A DNA stretch of 64,000 nucleotides from Citrobacter youngae ATCC 29220. GTDB taxonomy: Bacteria > Pseudomonadota > Gammaproteobacteria > Enterobacterales > Enterobacteriaceae. A program made the translations under genes and the position numbers. Below, piece after piece: positions 28,290 to 36,997 of this stretch. A model generated the notes under the pieces. It did no database searches and was not told the origin of the DNA. It was given only the letters and a program-made list of their open reading frames with translations. Each line of letters opens with the position of its first letter. Positions within the stretch are counted from its first letter, which is position 1. The stretch covers positions 1,150,734-1,214,733 of the forward strand of contig NZ_GG730299.1 of NCBI RefSeq assembly GCF_000155975.1. The letters are read 5' to 3'.

Positions 28290-28730
28290 CTAGTGGGCTA
28301 AATGACAGGGATAATCCATCTCCTCGACTTCTTTCCCACTCAGGCGAGCGTATTGCCCCGTCAGCCTCCAGAAGGCAGGTTGCGTTTCCGTGTAGATCTC
28401 TGCCGCTAACACCAGGCGGCGGCGGTCTACCTCATTAAGTTCCAGCAGCGTCCATGGCACAAAATAGCGATCGCTCCCCGTCAGGGTAAACCACAGCGGG
28501 CACCCGCATCCGGAACAAAAGAAACGTTCGCCACGATTTGAAGAAGGAAAGTGCGAGGGTTGGGCTGAATCCGCTGACATCTGCGGATGAGCGCTGGCCT
28601 CCAGATACATAGCGATGCCACCCGACCATTTCTGACACAGCGTACAGTGGCAGGCATAGACATCCAGCATTTCGACGTCAACGGTAAAATGACTCTGTCC
28701 GCAAAGACAACGACCAGTGAATGTCTGCAC
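28290..28730 (-). CDS. GFA-family (Gfa-like, CENP-V fold) zinc protein
   Basis: 146 residues from a GTG at 28730 with AAGGAG 7 bases upstream. The zinc-binding Cys of the family are present: GRCLCGQSHF, ACHCTLCQKWSGG and FFCSGCGCPLWF. Members include glutathione-dependent formaldehyde-activating enzyme, but most are uncharacterised, so the reaction is not assigned. Its stop abuts that of smvA tail to tail with no gap. The Salmonella orthologue sits at the same place between smvA and ompD. Confidence 0.88.
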   Translation of the reverse strand: MQTFTGRCLCGQSHFTVDVEMLDVYACHCTLCQKWSGGIAMYLEASAHPQMSADSAQPSHFPSSNRGERFFCSGCGCPLWFTLTGSDRYFVPWTLLELNEVDRRRLVLAAEIYTETQPAFWRLTGQYARLSGKEVEEMDYPCHLAH

Positions 28731-28765
28731 GGCATACTCCTTATGACCGAGTCTACATTAAGAGA

Positions 28766-28793
28766 AAAAGCCAGCCCTTGAGGGACTGGCTTT
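28766..28793 (-). terminator. Terminator after ompD
   Basis: On the minus strand AAGCCAGTCCC-TCAA-GGGCTGGCTT is followed by TTTCTC. It lies about 20 bases after the ompD stop. Confidence 0.85.
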
Positions 28794-28813
28794 GTATTCA
28801 GACTACAACAAAA

Positions 28814-29893
28814 TTAGAACTGGTAGTTCAGACCAACAGCCACGATGTTGTCAGTGCTTACACCGGCAATACGGGTGAAGTTGTTGCCATCCAGCAGGTT
28901 GATTTTGTAATCAACGAAGGTAGACATGTTTTTGTTGAAGTAGTAGGTCGCACCCAGATCTACGTATTCAACCAGATCCTGGTCGCCGAAGTTACCCAGA
29001 TCTTTACCTTTGGATTTCAGGTAAGCAACGGACGGACGCAGGCCGAAGTCGAACTGGTACTGAGCAACAGCTTCAAAGTTCTGAGCTTTGTTAGCAATAC
29101 CGTCGATTTTACCGAATGTGGTCATGTTGCGGGTTTCGGAGTAGGTGGTCGCCAGGTAGATGTTGTTCGCATCATATTTCAGACCAGCAGCCCATACTTC
29201 TGCATTCTGACCAGAAGCGTACAGACTGTTGTTACCGTTGCGTACCTGACGGTCAGTACGGTCAGATTTCGCGTAGGTCGCACCGACGCCGAAACCTTCG
29301 TACTCATAAGTAGTAGACAGACCGAAACCGTCGCCGTTTGCTTCTACTTCATTGTTACGATCGTTTTTGCCCTGATACTGAGCAGCAAAGTTCAGACCTT
29401 CAACCAGACCGAAGAAATCGGTGTTACGGTAGGTTGCAACGCCGGTAGCACGCTGGGTCATGAATACGTCAGTCTGGGTCCAGGTATCGCCACCGAACTC
29501 TGGCAGAACGTCGGTCCATGCGCCGATGTCGTAAGCTACGCCGTAGTTACGGCCATAGTCGAAAGAACCGTATTCAGCGAATTTCAGGCCAGCGAATGCC
29601 AGACGAGTTTTGTCTTTGTCGGAACCTTCAGATTCAGAACGGTTGCCTTTGAATTCATATTCCCACTGACCAAAACCAACCAGTTGGTCATTGATCTGAG
29701 TTTCGCCTTTGAAGCCCAGACGTGCGTAGGTTTTGTCGCCATCGCTGCTGGTGTCATCAGAGAAATAATGCTGAGCGTGAACTTTACCGTAGATATCCAG
29801 TTTGTTTGCGTCTTTGTTATATACCTCAGCTGCGTTTACCGCACCTGCCGCCAACAGGCTAGTCACTGCCACTGCAACTAATTTAAGTTTCAT
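28814..29893 (-). CDS. ompD: General trimeric porin OmpD (NmpC-like)
   Basis: 359 residues. Signal peptide [21 protein letters not shown], cut here before the last A, then mature [21 protein letters not shown] 16-strand barrel of the OmpC/F/D group; loop L3 carries the PEFGGDT motif, and the C-terminus is ...VGLNYQF ending in Phe for BAM recognition. The pattern follows Salmonella OmpD rather than OmpC or OmpF. Outer-membrane diffusion pore for small hydrophilic solutes. In Salmonella several sRNAs (RybB, SdsR, MicC, InvR) repress it; whether they act here was not checked. Monocistronic. Confidence 0.92.
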   Translation of the reverse strand: MKLKLVAVAVTSLLAAGAVNAAEVYNKDANKLDIYGKVHAQHYFSDDTSSDGDKTYARLGFKGETQINDQLVGFGQWEYEFKGNRSESEGSDKDKTRLAFAGLKFAEYGSFDYGRNYGVAYDIGAWTDVLPEFGGDTWTQTDVFMTQRATGVATYRNTDFFGLVEGLNFAAQYQGKNDRNNEVEANGDGFGLSTTYEYEGFGVGATYAKSDRTDRQVRNGNNSLYASGQNAEVWAAGLKYDANNIYLATTYSETRNMTTFGKIDGIANKAQNFEAVAQYQFDFGLRPSVAYLKSKGKDLGNFGDQDLVEYVDLGATYYFNKNMSTFVDYKINLLDGNNFTRIAGVSTDNIVAVGLNYQF

Positions 29894-30351
29894 TCTAAAT
29901 AATCCTTATAATTTTTTCTTGGTGTGTTTCCTAAACCATTGCTAAACGAAGGGGTTCGTCAATGGCAAACCATTTTTAAATGACGCAGTGGTATAAGTTC
30001 AATAATAAGTTTCATAATATTGCAAAATATTTGAAGTTGTGTGATCCAGATCTACATAATACAACTGATTATATTAATCTTAATATGTGACAAGTCTGAT
30101 TGGATATATTTACGCAGGGGACTATTTTGGCGCCTATGGTTTAAATAGCGTTAGTTTCGTATGTGTAATATATACATGCGGAGGGTTATAGATAAACCTG
30201 AAATACTTTCATGCGTTAACTAATAATCATATATTTAACATTTAATTAAACAAAAATAAACATAAACATAGGGGCAATGAACAATAATTATCCATCAGTC
30301 CGGCTAAAGTATAGCCGGATTTTATTTGTTTGCGATAAAACCCGGTTTTTT
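29894..30351. other. 458-base AT-rich gap upstream of ompD and downstream of yddG
   Basis: Very AT-rich. Nearest to ompD are the promoter and leader (AAGGAT Shine-Dalgarno 12 bases before the start). No ORF with a credible ribosome binding site is seen. Its right end has a stem-loop with a T-tract on the plus strand, described separately, although no plus-strand gene is recognised upstream of it. Confidence 0.6.
30299..30328 (+). terminator. Plus-strand intrinsic terminator without a recognised gene
   Basis: Perfect 8-bp stem TCCGGCTA (30299-30306) / TAGCCGGA (30312-30319), 5-base loop, then TTTTATTT on the plus strand. The minus-strand tail (CTGATGGATAA) has no T-run, so it poorly fits as the yddG terminator, though it could still protect that mRNA end. 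Confidence 0.6.
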
Positions 30352-31233
30352 TCAGGCGCGGCGCGTTGCCAGCCAGCAGAGTAGCGAACCAGCGCAGACC
30401 ATTAGCGCGCCTTGCCAGAAAGAAAGCGACAGCGGGGCGCTGAGCAGCACGGCGGCCAGAGCGGAAGACAGCACCGGGGTAAAATAAGACCCCACCGCCA
30501 TAATGGTGACGTTGCCGTGCAAAATACCAATATTCCACGCAGCATAGGCAAATCCTAACGTTAATGCCGCAGTGAACATCTTAATCGTTACCGGAGTGCT
30601 GAAAACCATTTCCGGTTGAGGGGTCATAAAATAGTAAACCCACAGACTTGCGGCCGTCAGTAAAACGAACACGGTGATGCCATTACAGCCTTTTGCATAT
30701 TTGTTGGTCACTGTGCAATATGTTGCCCAGATAAAAGCCCCGAGAAAGGCGAGAAAATAGCTGAGCGGGCTACTGGCAACATTGCTGATAATTTCATCAG
30801 GATTGAGGCCATTTTCACCGCCTAATACCCAACAAACACCGATTAATGCGATAATTAATCCAGGAATGACCAGCCAGGTTGTTTTTTGACCATTAAATAA
30901 TATGGCGAACAATATCGTCAGGCTTGGCCAAAGATAATTTACCATTCCTACTTCAATAGCCTGATGACGGGTAGCGGCATAGCCCAGAGCCAGGGCTAAA
31001 CATATTTCATAACTCGCAAAAAGCACGCTACCGGCGATTAAATAGCGAACAGGAATTTTGCTGATATTTGGAAGTCCGACGGTAAATATCAACAACAGGC
31101 CGCTTAATGAAAAAATCATTGCTGCGCCGCCCGCAGGGCCCAGTCCCTCGCTGACACCACGAATAAGGCCGACCATGGTGCTCCAGAGCACGATGGCAAT
31201 GAGCCCAATTAACGTTGCTTTTTGTTTTGTCAT
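30352..31233 (-). CDS. yddG: Aromatic amino acid / paraquat exporter YddG
   Basis: 293 residues, E. coli length. DMT (EamA) superfamily with 10 spans in two repeats; conserved KATLIGLIAIVLWSTMVGLI at the start and GNVTIMAVGSYFTPVLSSAL in span 9. Inner-membrane exporter of Phe, Tyr and Trp, also linked to methyl viologen export in Salmonella together with OmpD, which is the neighbouring gene here. Divergent from fdnG. Confidence 0.95.
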   Translation of the reverse strand: MTKQKATLIGLIAIVLWSTMVGLIRGVSEGLGPAGGAAMIFSLSGLLLIFTVGLPNISKIPVRYLIAGSVLFASYEICLALALGYAATRHQAIEVGMVNYLWPSLTILFAILFNGQKTTWLVIPGLIIALIGVCWVLGGENGLNPDEIISNVASSPLSYFLAFLGAFIWATYCTVTNKYAKGCNGITVFVLLTAASLWVYYFMTPQPEMVFSTPVTIKMFTAALTLGFAYAAWNIGILHGNVTIMAVGSYFTPVLSSALAAVLLSAPLSLSFWQGALMVCAGSLLCWLATRRA

Positions 31234-31322
31234 TCTGTTTGTCTGTCCATGCCGCTGGCAAAAATTAAGCTGAAATTTATAGCACTTTTACATCGTAGCG
31301 CGCTAATTAAATACCTTTTTAC

Positions 31323-31338
31323 TACCCCCTTATGGGTA
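31323..31338 (+). promoter_or_regulatory. NarL 7-2-7 site upstream of fdnG
   Basis: TACCCCC-TT-ATGGGTA is an inverted pair of NarL heptamers with the 2-base spacing used by NarL and NarP. It is centred about 103 bases before the inferred fdnG start of transcription, matching the nitrate-activated E. coli fdnG promoter. Confidence 0.78.
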
Positions 31339-31385
31339 CGAAGGTTAAACAAAGTGCACTATTTAGTAGCGGAACCGTTTCGTTA

Positions 31386-31399
31386 TTGATTTGACGCAA
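31386..31399 (+). promoter_or_regulatory. FNR-like site upstream of fdnG
   Basis: TTGAT-TTGA-CGCAA keeps one perfect FNR half-site and one degenerate one, as in a class II FNR promoter. A start of transcription near 31434 would place it at -41.5; a -10-like GATAGT lies at 31419-31424. Confidence 0.6.
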
Positions 31400-31519
31400 A
31401 ATAAATATGGATATAGCTGATAGTTTCGTCGCGAAGTTGTACATGTCATCTTTCCGGCTGCCGCGCTGGCGCACTGAGAGAGATTTCCTGTACGAATCCC
31501 TGCAAAAAAGAGGAAAGCA

Positions 31520-34500
31520 ATGGACGTCAGCCGCAGACAATTTTTTAAAATCTGCGCGGGCGGTATGGCAGGAACAACAGTAGCCGCTCTGGGTTTTGCA
31601 CCCAAGATGGCGCTGGCTCAGGCGCGAAACTATAAATTGTTACGCGCCAAAGAGATCCGAAACACCTGCACATACTGTTCCGTAGGTTGCGGGCTATTAA
31701 TGTATAGCCTGGGTGATGGAGCAAAAAACGCCAAAGAGTCGATTTACCATATTGAAGGGGATCCGGATCATCCGGTGAGCCGCGGGGCATTATGCCCTAA
31801 GGGCGCAGGATTACTGGATTATGTACACAGTGAAAACCGTCTGCGTTACCCGGAATATCGCGCTCCCGGTTCCGACAAATGGCAGCGCATCAGCTGGGAT
31901 GAAGCTTTCTCCCGCATCGCGAAGCTGATGAAAACTGACCGTGACGCCAACTTTATTGAGAAAAATGAGCAGGGCGTAACGGTAAACCGCTGGCTTTCCA
32001 CCGGGATGCTGTGCGCATCTGCGGCAAGTAATGAAACTGGCATGCTGACGCAAAAATTTGCGCGCTCACTCGGCATGTTGGCGGTAGACAACCAGGCGCG
32101 CGTCTGACACGGACCAACGGTAGCAAGTCTTGCTCCAACATTTGGTCGCGGTGCGATGACCAACCACTGGGTTGATATCAAAAATGCTAACGTCGTGATG
32201 GTGATGGGCGGTAACGCCGCAGAAGCACATCCGGTGGGATTCCGCTGGGCGATGGAAGCTAAAAACAACAATGACGCCACGCTAATTGTTGTTGACCCGC
32301 GTTTTACCCGTACAGCTTCGGTAGCGGATATTTACGCGCCGATCCGTTCCGGCACGGACATTACGTTCCTGTCCGGCGTCTTGCTGTACCTGATTGAAAA
32401 TAACAAAATTAACGCTGAATACGTTAAGCATTACACCAACGCCAGCCTGCTGGTGCGGGATGACTTTGCCTTTGAAGACGGCCTGTTCAGCGGTTACGAC
32501 GCGAAAAAACGTCAGTACGATAAATCGTCGTGGAATTACCAGTTCGATGAGAACGGCTACGCGAAACGCGATGAGACGTTAAGCCATCCGCGCTGCGTGT
32601 GGAACCTGCTGAAACAGCACGTTTCCCGCTACACGCCAGATGTGGTGGAAAACATCTGCGGTACGCCAAAAGAAGACTTCCTGAAAGTCTGCGAAGTGCT
32701 GGCTTCCACCAGCGCGGCCGATCGTACCACCACCTTCCTGTATGCGCTGGGCTGGACGCAGCATACCGTCGGGGCGCAAAACATCCGCACCATGGCGATG
32801 ATCCAGCTGCTGCTCGGCAATATGGGGATGGCCGGCGGCGGCGTTAACGCCTTACGCGGTCACTCCAACATTCAGGGCTTAACCGACTTAGGGCTGCTCT
32901 CTACCAGTCTGCCTGGCTACCTGACGCTGCCGTCAGAAAAACAGGCCGATCTGCAAACCTATCTGGCCGCTAACACGCCAAAAGCGACGCTGGCCGACCA
33001 GGTTAACTACTGGGGCAACTATCCGAAGTTTTTCGTGAGCCTGATGAAGTCCTTCTACGGCAATGCGGCGCAGAAAGAGAACGACTGGGGCTTTGAGTGG
33101 CTGCCGAAGTGGGATCAGTCCTACGACGTGATCAAATACTTCAACATGATGGATAGCGGGAAAGTTACTGGCTACATCTGTCAGGGCTTTAACCCGGTTG
33201 CGTCCTTCCCGGACAAAAACAAAGTGGTGCAGTGCCTGAGCAAACTGAAGTATCTGGTGATTATCGATCCGCTGGTCACCGAAACCTCAACGTTCTGGCA
33301 AAACCACGGCGAATCGAACGATGTCGATCCGGCATCTATCCAGACCGAAGTCTTCCGTTTGCCGTCAACCTGCTTTGCGGAAGAGGACGGCTCCATCGCC
33401 AACTCCGGCCGCTGGCTGCAGTGGCACTGGAAAGGTCAGGACGCACCGGGTGAAGCCCGTAACGACGGCGAAATTCTGGCCGGTATTTACCAGCGTCTGC
33501 GCGACATGTATCGCACCGAAGGCGGTAAGGCCGTAGAGCCCGTGCTGAAAATGAGCTGGAACTATAAGCAGCCGGACGAACCGCACTCTGAAGAAGTGGC
33601 AAAAGAGAACAACGGCTATGCGCTGGAAGATCTCTATGATGCCAGCGGCGTACTGATTGCGAAGAAAGGCCAGTTGCTCAATAGCTTTGCGCTGCTGCGC
33701 GATGATGGCACTACGTCATCGTCCTGCTGGATTTATACCGGGAGCTGGACCGAGCAGGGCAACCAGATGGCCAACCGCGATAACTCGGACCCGTCAGGGC
33801 TGGGTAATACGCTGGGTTGGGCATGGGCATGGCCTCTGAACCGTCGCGTTCTGTATAACCGCGCTTCGGCGGATCCGCAGGGTAAACCGTGGGATCCGAA
33901 ACGCATGCTGATCCAGTGGAACGGAACGAAATGGACGGGGAACGACATCCCGGACTTCAACACCGCGGCACCGGGCAGCGGCACCAATCCGTTTATCATG
34001 CAGCCGGAAGGGCTGGGGCGTCTGTTCGCTATCGACAAGATGGCGGAAGGTCCGTTCCCGGAACACTACGAGCCAATGGAAACGCCGCTGGGGACTAACC
34101 CGCTGCACCCGAACGTGATCTCCAACCCGGCAGCGCGTCTGTACGAGGCGGATAAGCTACGTATGGGCACGAAACAAGACTTCCCGTACGTTGGGACGAC
34201 TTACCGTCTGACCGAACATTTCCACACATGGACCAAGCATGCATTGCTGAATGCCATTGCTCAACCGGAGCAGTTTGTGGAAATCAGCGAAACGCTGGCG
34301 GCAGCGAAGGGGATCAACAACGGCGATCATGTGAAAGTCAGCAGCAAGCGTGGATTTATTCGCGCGGTGGCGGTGGTGACGCGTCGTCTGCGTACCCTGA
34401 ACGTTAACGGCCAGCAGGTCGAAACGGTCGGGATCCCGATCCACTGGGGCTTTGAAGGAGTCGCGCGTAAAGGCTTTATCGCCAACACCCTGACGCCGAA

Positions 34501-34567
34501 TGTCGGTGATGCAAACTCGCAAACGCCGGAATACAAAGCGTTTTTAGTTAACATCGAGAAGGCGTAA
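31520..34567 (+). CDS. fdnG: Formate dehydrogenase N alpha subunit FdnG, selenoprotein
   Basis: 1015 residues including selenocysteine at position 196, encoded by an in-frame UGA at 32105-32107 (VUHGPTVASL context). A twin-arginine signal (SRRQFF at residues 4-9, cleavage near Ala33) sends the folded enzyme to the periplasm. An N-terminal [4Fe-4S] site reads CTYCSVGCG with a fourth Cys in ALCPKGAG. Oxidises formate with a bis-MGD molybdenum centre bound by Sec196. Heads fdnGHI. Without selenium recoding the gene would look split into 195- and about 800-residue pieces. AGGAAAG precedes the start. Confidence 0.98.
32105..32150 (+). promoter_or_regulatory. UGA selenocysteine codon and bacterial SECIS hairpin in fdnG
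   Basis: Directly after the UGA the sequence can fold with an upper stem AGCAA / TTGCT around loop GTC (within 32122-32134) and a lower stem from ACCAA and TTGGT. This is the position and form required for SelB recruitment. The function follows from the FdnG family; the fold was read by eye. Confidence 0.8.
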
Positions 34568-34579
34568 GGGGGCGAATAA

Positions 34580-35464
34580 ATGTCTATGGAAACGCAGGAC
34601 ATCATCAAACGGTCCGCAACAAACGCCATCACGCCGCCGCCTCAGGCTCGTGATTACAAAGCAGAGGTCGCGAAGCTGATCGACGTTTCCACCTGTATAG
34701 GCTGTAAGGCCTGCCAGGTGGCATGTTCAGAGTGGAACGATATCCGCGATGAAGTTGGCCACTGCGTCGGGGTCTATGACAATCCCGCCGATCTCAGCGC
34801 CAAGTCCTGGACGGTGATGCGCTTTAGCGAAACCGAACAGAACGGCAAGCTGGAGTGGCTAATTCGTAAAGACGGCTGTATGCACTGTGAAGATCCGGGC
34901 TGCCTGAAGGCGTGTCCGTCTGCCGGGGCAATCATCCAGTACGCCAACGGGATAGTTGATTTCCAGTCAGAGCACTGTATTGGCTGCGGCTACTGTATTG
35001 CCGGGTGTCCATTTAATATTCCGCGCCTCAATAAAGAGGATAACCGCGTGTATAAATGTACGCTGTGTGTCGATCGCGTCAGCGTCGGGCAGGAGCCTGC
35101 CTGCGTGAAGACTTGTCCGACCGGGGCAATACATTTCGGCACCAAGCAGGAAATGCTGGAAATGGGCGAGCAGCGTGTGGCAAAACTGAAAGCACGCGGT
35201 TTCGAACACGCGGGTCTCTACAACCCGGAAGGTGTGGGCGGCACGCACGTGATGTACGTTCTGCATCATGCCGACCAGCCGGAGCTGTATCACGGCCTGC
35301 CGAAAGATCCGCATATCGATACCTCTATCAATCTGTGGAAAGGGGCGCTGAAGCCGCTGGCCGCTGCCGGATTTATCGCCACCTTCGCCGGGCTGATTTA
35401 CCACTACGTTGGCATTGGTCCGAATAAGGAAGTGGACGACGAGGAGGAAGATCATCATGAGTAA
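34580..35464 (+). CDS. fdnH: Formate dehydrogenase N beta (iron-sulfur) subunit FdnH
   Basis: 294 residues, E. coli length. Four ferredoxin-type clusters: [11 protein letters not shown] near residue 39, [14 protein letters not shown] near 99, [12 protein letters not shown] near 133 and [21 protein letters not shown] cut at its last P near 157. A single C-terminal membrane helix ([20 protein letters not shown]) anchors it in the periplasmic face. Carries electrons from FdnG to FdnI. Starts 12 bases after fdnG and overlaps fdnI by 8 bases. Confidence 0.97.
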   Translation: MSMETQDIIKRSATNAITPPPQARDYKAEVAKLIDVSTCIGCKACQVACSEWNDIRDEVGHCVGVYDNPADLSAKSWTVMRFSETEQNGKLEWLIRKDGCMHCEDPGCLKACPSAGAIIQYANGIVDFQSEHCIGCGYCIAGCPFNIPRLNKEDNRVYKCTLCVDRVSVGQEPACVKTCPTGAIHFGTKQEMLEMGEQRVAKLKARGFEHAGLYNPEGVGGTHVMYVLHHADQPELYHGLPKDPHIDTSINLWKGALKPLAAAGFIATFAGLIYHYVGIGPNKEVDDEEEDHHE

Positions 35465-36113
35465 GTCGAAAATGATTGTGCGCACGAAGTTTATCGACCG
35501 CGCCTGTCACTGGACGGTGGTGATCTGCTTCTTCCTGGTGGCGTTGTCGGGGATTTCATTTTTCTTCCCGACGCTGCAATGGTTGACGCAGACCTTCGGT
35601 ACGCCGCAGATGGGGCGCATTTTGCACCCGTTCTTCGGACTGCTGATCTTCGTGGCGCTGATGTTCATGTTTGTTCGCTTTGTTCACCACAACATCCCGG
35701 ATAAAAAAGATATTCCGTGGCTGAAAAACATTGTGGAAGTGCTGAAAGGCAACGAGCACAAAGTGGCGGATGTGGGCAAGTACAACGCCGGACAGAAAAT
35801 GATGTTCTGGTCGATCATGAGCATGATTTTCGTGCTGCTGATTACCGGTATCATTATCTGGCGTCCGTACTTTGCGCAGTTCTTCCCGATGCAGGTCGTG
35901 CGTTACAGCCTGCTGATCCATGCGGCGGCGGGGATTATTCTGATGCACGCCATCCTCATCCATATGTATATGGCATTTTGGGTGAAAGGCTCGATTAAAG
36001 GCATGATCGAAGGGAAAGTAAGCCGTCGCTGGGCGAAGAAACATCACCCGCGCTGGTATCGCGAAGTTGAAAGACAAGAAGCGAAAAAAGAGAGTGAGGA
36101 AGGGGTTAAGTAA
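35457..36113 (+). CDS. fdnI: Formate dehydrogenase N gamma (cytochrome b556) subunit FdnI
   Basis: 218 residues from the ATG at 35457; an earlier in-frame ATG at 35409 lies within fdnH and lacks conservation. Four membrane spans. Haem b ligands are expected from the first-span CHWTVV (His) and from [20 protein letters not shown]. Transfers electrons to menaquinone in the inner membrane and completes the formate-nitrate loop with a nitrate reductase. The C-terminus is basic ([19 protein letters not shown]). Confidence 0.96.
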   Translation: MSKSKMIVRTKFIDRACHWTVVICFFLVALSGISFFFPTLQWLTQTFGTPQMGRILHPFFGLLIFVALMFMFVRFVHHNIPDKKDIPWLKNIVEVLKGNEHKVADVGKYNAGQKMMFWSIMSMIFVLLITGIIIWRPYFAQFFPMQVVRYSLLIHAAAGIILMHAILIHMYMAFWVKGSIKGMIEGKVSRRWAKKHHPRWYREVERQEAKKESEEGVK

Positions 36114-36133
36114 ACCCGGTTCTTCTGACAAAA

Positions 36134-36163
36134 ATGGCGCTGCGAACGTAGCGCCATTTTTTA
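36134..36163 (+). terminator. Terminator after fdnI
   Basis: Perfect 9-bp stem AATGGCGCT (36134-36142) / AGCGCCATT (36151-36159) followed by TTTT and preceded by an A-run. Ends fdnGHI. Confidence 0.9.
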
Positions 36164-36176
36164 TTCATCAAGATCT

Positions 36177-36206
36177 GCCGGATGGCGCAAGCTTATCCGG
36201 CCTACA
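36177..36206 (+). repeat. REP unit, left member of an identical inverted pair
   Basis: TGCCGGATGGCGCAAGC...CGGCCTAC, 30 bases. The same 30 bases occur in opposite orientation at 36961-36990, so the two bracket the higBA genes. Confidence 0.9.
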
Positions 36207-36214
36207 ACGACATG

Positions 36215-36502
36215 TCACTGCACTGCCAGCCTGCGCAGGCGTGAAGTATCCACGTTTTTTTGAGCCTCTGCCAGGCTCCAGGTATTTTGCAGGTTTAACC
36301 ACATTTCGGGGGAACTGCCAATCACCACAGAGAGTTTGATCGCCATCTCAGGCGTTAGGGCTGCTTTGCCGGTTAATAGTCGGCTTGCCGTTGAAGGTGC
36401 AATCTCCATAGCCCTGGCAAACTCGCGCAGGCTGACATTGAGTTCGTCCAGCGCTTCCTGAATGATATCCCCAGGACGGGGATGATTCGCCATCTTCATC
36501 AA
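36215..36502 (-). CDS. higA: HigA-type antitoxin (XRE family, YddM-like)
   Basis: 95 residues. XRE helix-turn-helix of the VapI/HigA type: [20 protein letters not shown], then [20 protein letters not shown] and [20 protein letters not shown]. Binds the upstream HigB toxin and the operon operator. E. coli K-12 has a very similar protein, YddM, at the same map place. The gene overlaps the toxin stop by 4 bases; toxin first, antitoxin second is the usual higBA order. Confidence 0.9.
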   Translation of the reverse strand: MMKMANHPRPGDIIQEALDELNVSLREFARAMEIAPSTASRLLTGKAALTPEMAIKLSVVIGSSPEMWLNLQNTWSLAEAQKNVDTSRLRRLAVQ

Positions 36503-36786
36503 TGATAATCCTCGTAGTCCAGTATGTACGCGTCGCCATTGACGAATTCAAACGTAATACGCCAGTTACCTGAAACAGAAATTGCCCATATACCGTCACG
36601 CTCACCCACCAGAGGATGTAGCCTATAACCGGGCATATTGATATCTGTAACCTTGCTTGCCGCATCAATAACGGCAAGCCTGTGTCGTAATCGCCGGACA
36701 TGTTTCGCCATAACGCCTGATGTTCGTCCATGAAGAAACAAATCGCGCAATCCCTTGTGTCTGAAGTTCATGATCGTCCGTATCAT
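36499..36786 (-). CDS. higB: HigB-type toxin (RelE superfamily)
   Basis: 95 residues from the ATG at 36786, which has AAGGAA 8 bases upstream; the internal ATG at 36771 would give 90 residues and has a weaker site. RelE/HigB fold with [57 protein letters not shown] and [20 protein letters not shown]. The conserved basic residues used for mRNA cleavage on the ribosome are retained, so the toxin looks active. Paired with higA in one operon. Confidence 0.9.
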   Translation of the reverse strand: MIRTIMNFRHKGLRDLFLHGRTSGVMAKHVRRLRHRLAVIDAASKVTDINMPGYRLHPLVGERDGIWAISVSGNWRITFEFVNGDAYILDYEDYH

Positions 36787-36790
36787 CCCT

Positions 36791-36836
36791 GTTCCTTCAA
36801 GAGGAACACGACCATTAATGTTCCTTTAAGCGCAAC
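36791..36836 (-). promoter_or_regulatory. Probable HigA operator upstream of higB
   Basis: GTTCCT-TCAAG-AGGAAC (36791-36807) is a perfect 6-5-6 dyad. A second, weaker copy, GTTCCTTTAAGCGCAAC (36820-36836), follows. Both lie just before higB, where autoregulation by the toxin-antitoxin complex would act; the first also contains the Shine-Dalgarno region. Confidence 0.65.
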
Positions 36837-36960
36837 ACCAAGATTGCGATATTTAAAATTGTGCGGCGAACGGAGGAAAAGAAAAAGGGACAAGGGGAAT
36901 ATCTGGAAAGCGTCACGCAAGAATGACCGGATGGCTGGCCTACACGAACATTTTGCTGAT

Positions 36961-36990
36961 GTAGGCCGGATAAGCTTGCGCCATCCGGCA
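36961..36990 (-). repeat. REP unit, right member of an identical inverted pair
   Basis: Reverse complement of the 30-base unit at 36177-36206 with no mismatch. It lies just after the 3' end of the ABC-F gene. Confidence 0.9.
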
Positions 36991-36997
36991 CCAGGGT

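Noticed and set aside
28721-29881. 386-codon open frame opposite ompD
   Set aside because: Antisense shadow of the porin caused by its codon bias; the porin reading is certain.
31520-34567. Two separate ORFs (31520-32107 and a later one) that look like a frameshifted formate dehydrogenase
   Set aside because: The interruption is one UGA at the exact selenocysteine position of FdnG with a SECIS-like hairpin after it; it is one intact gene.
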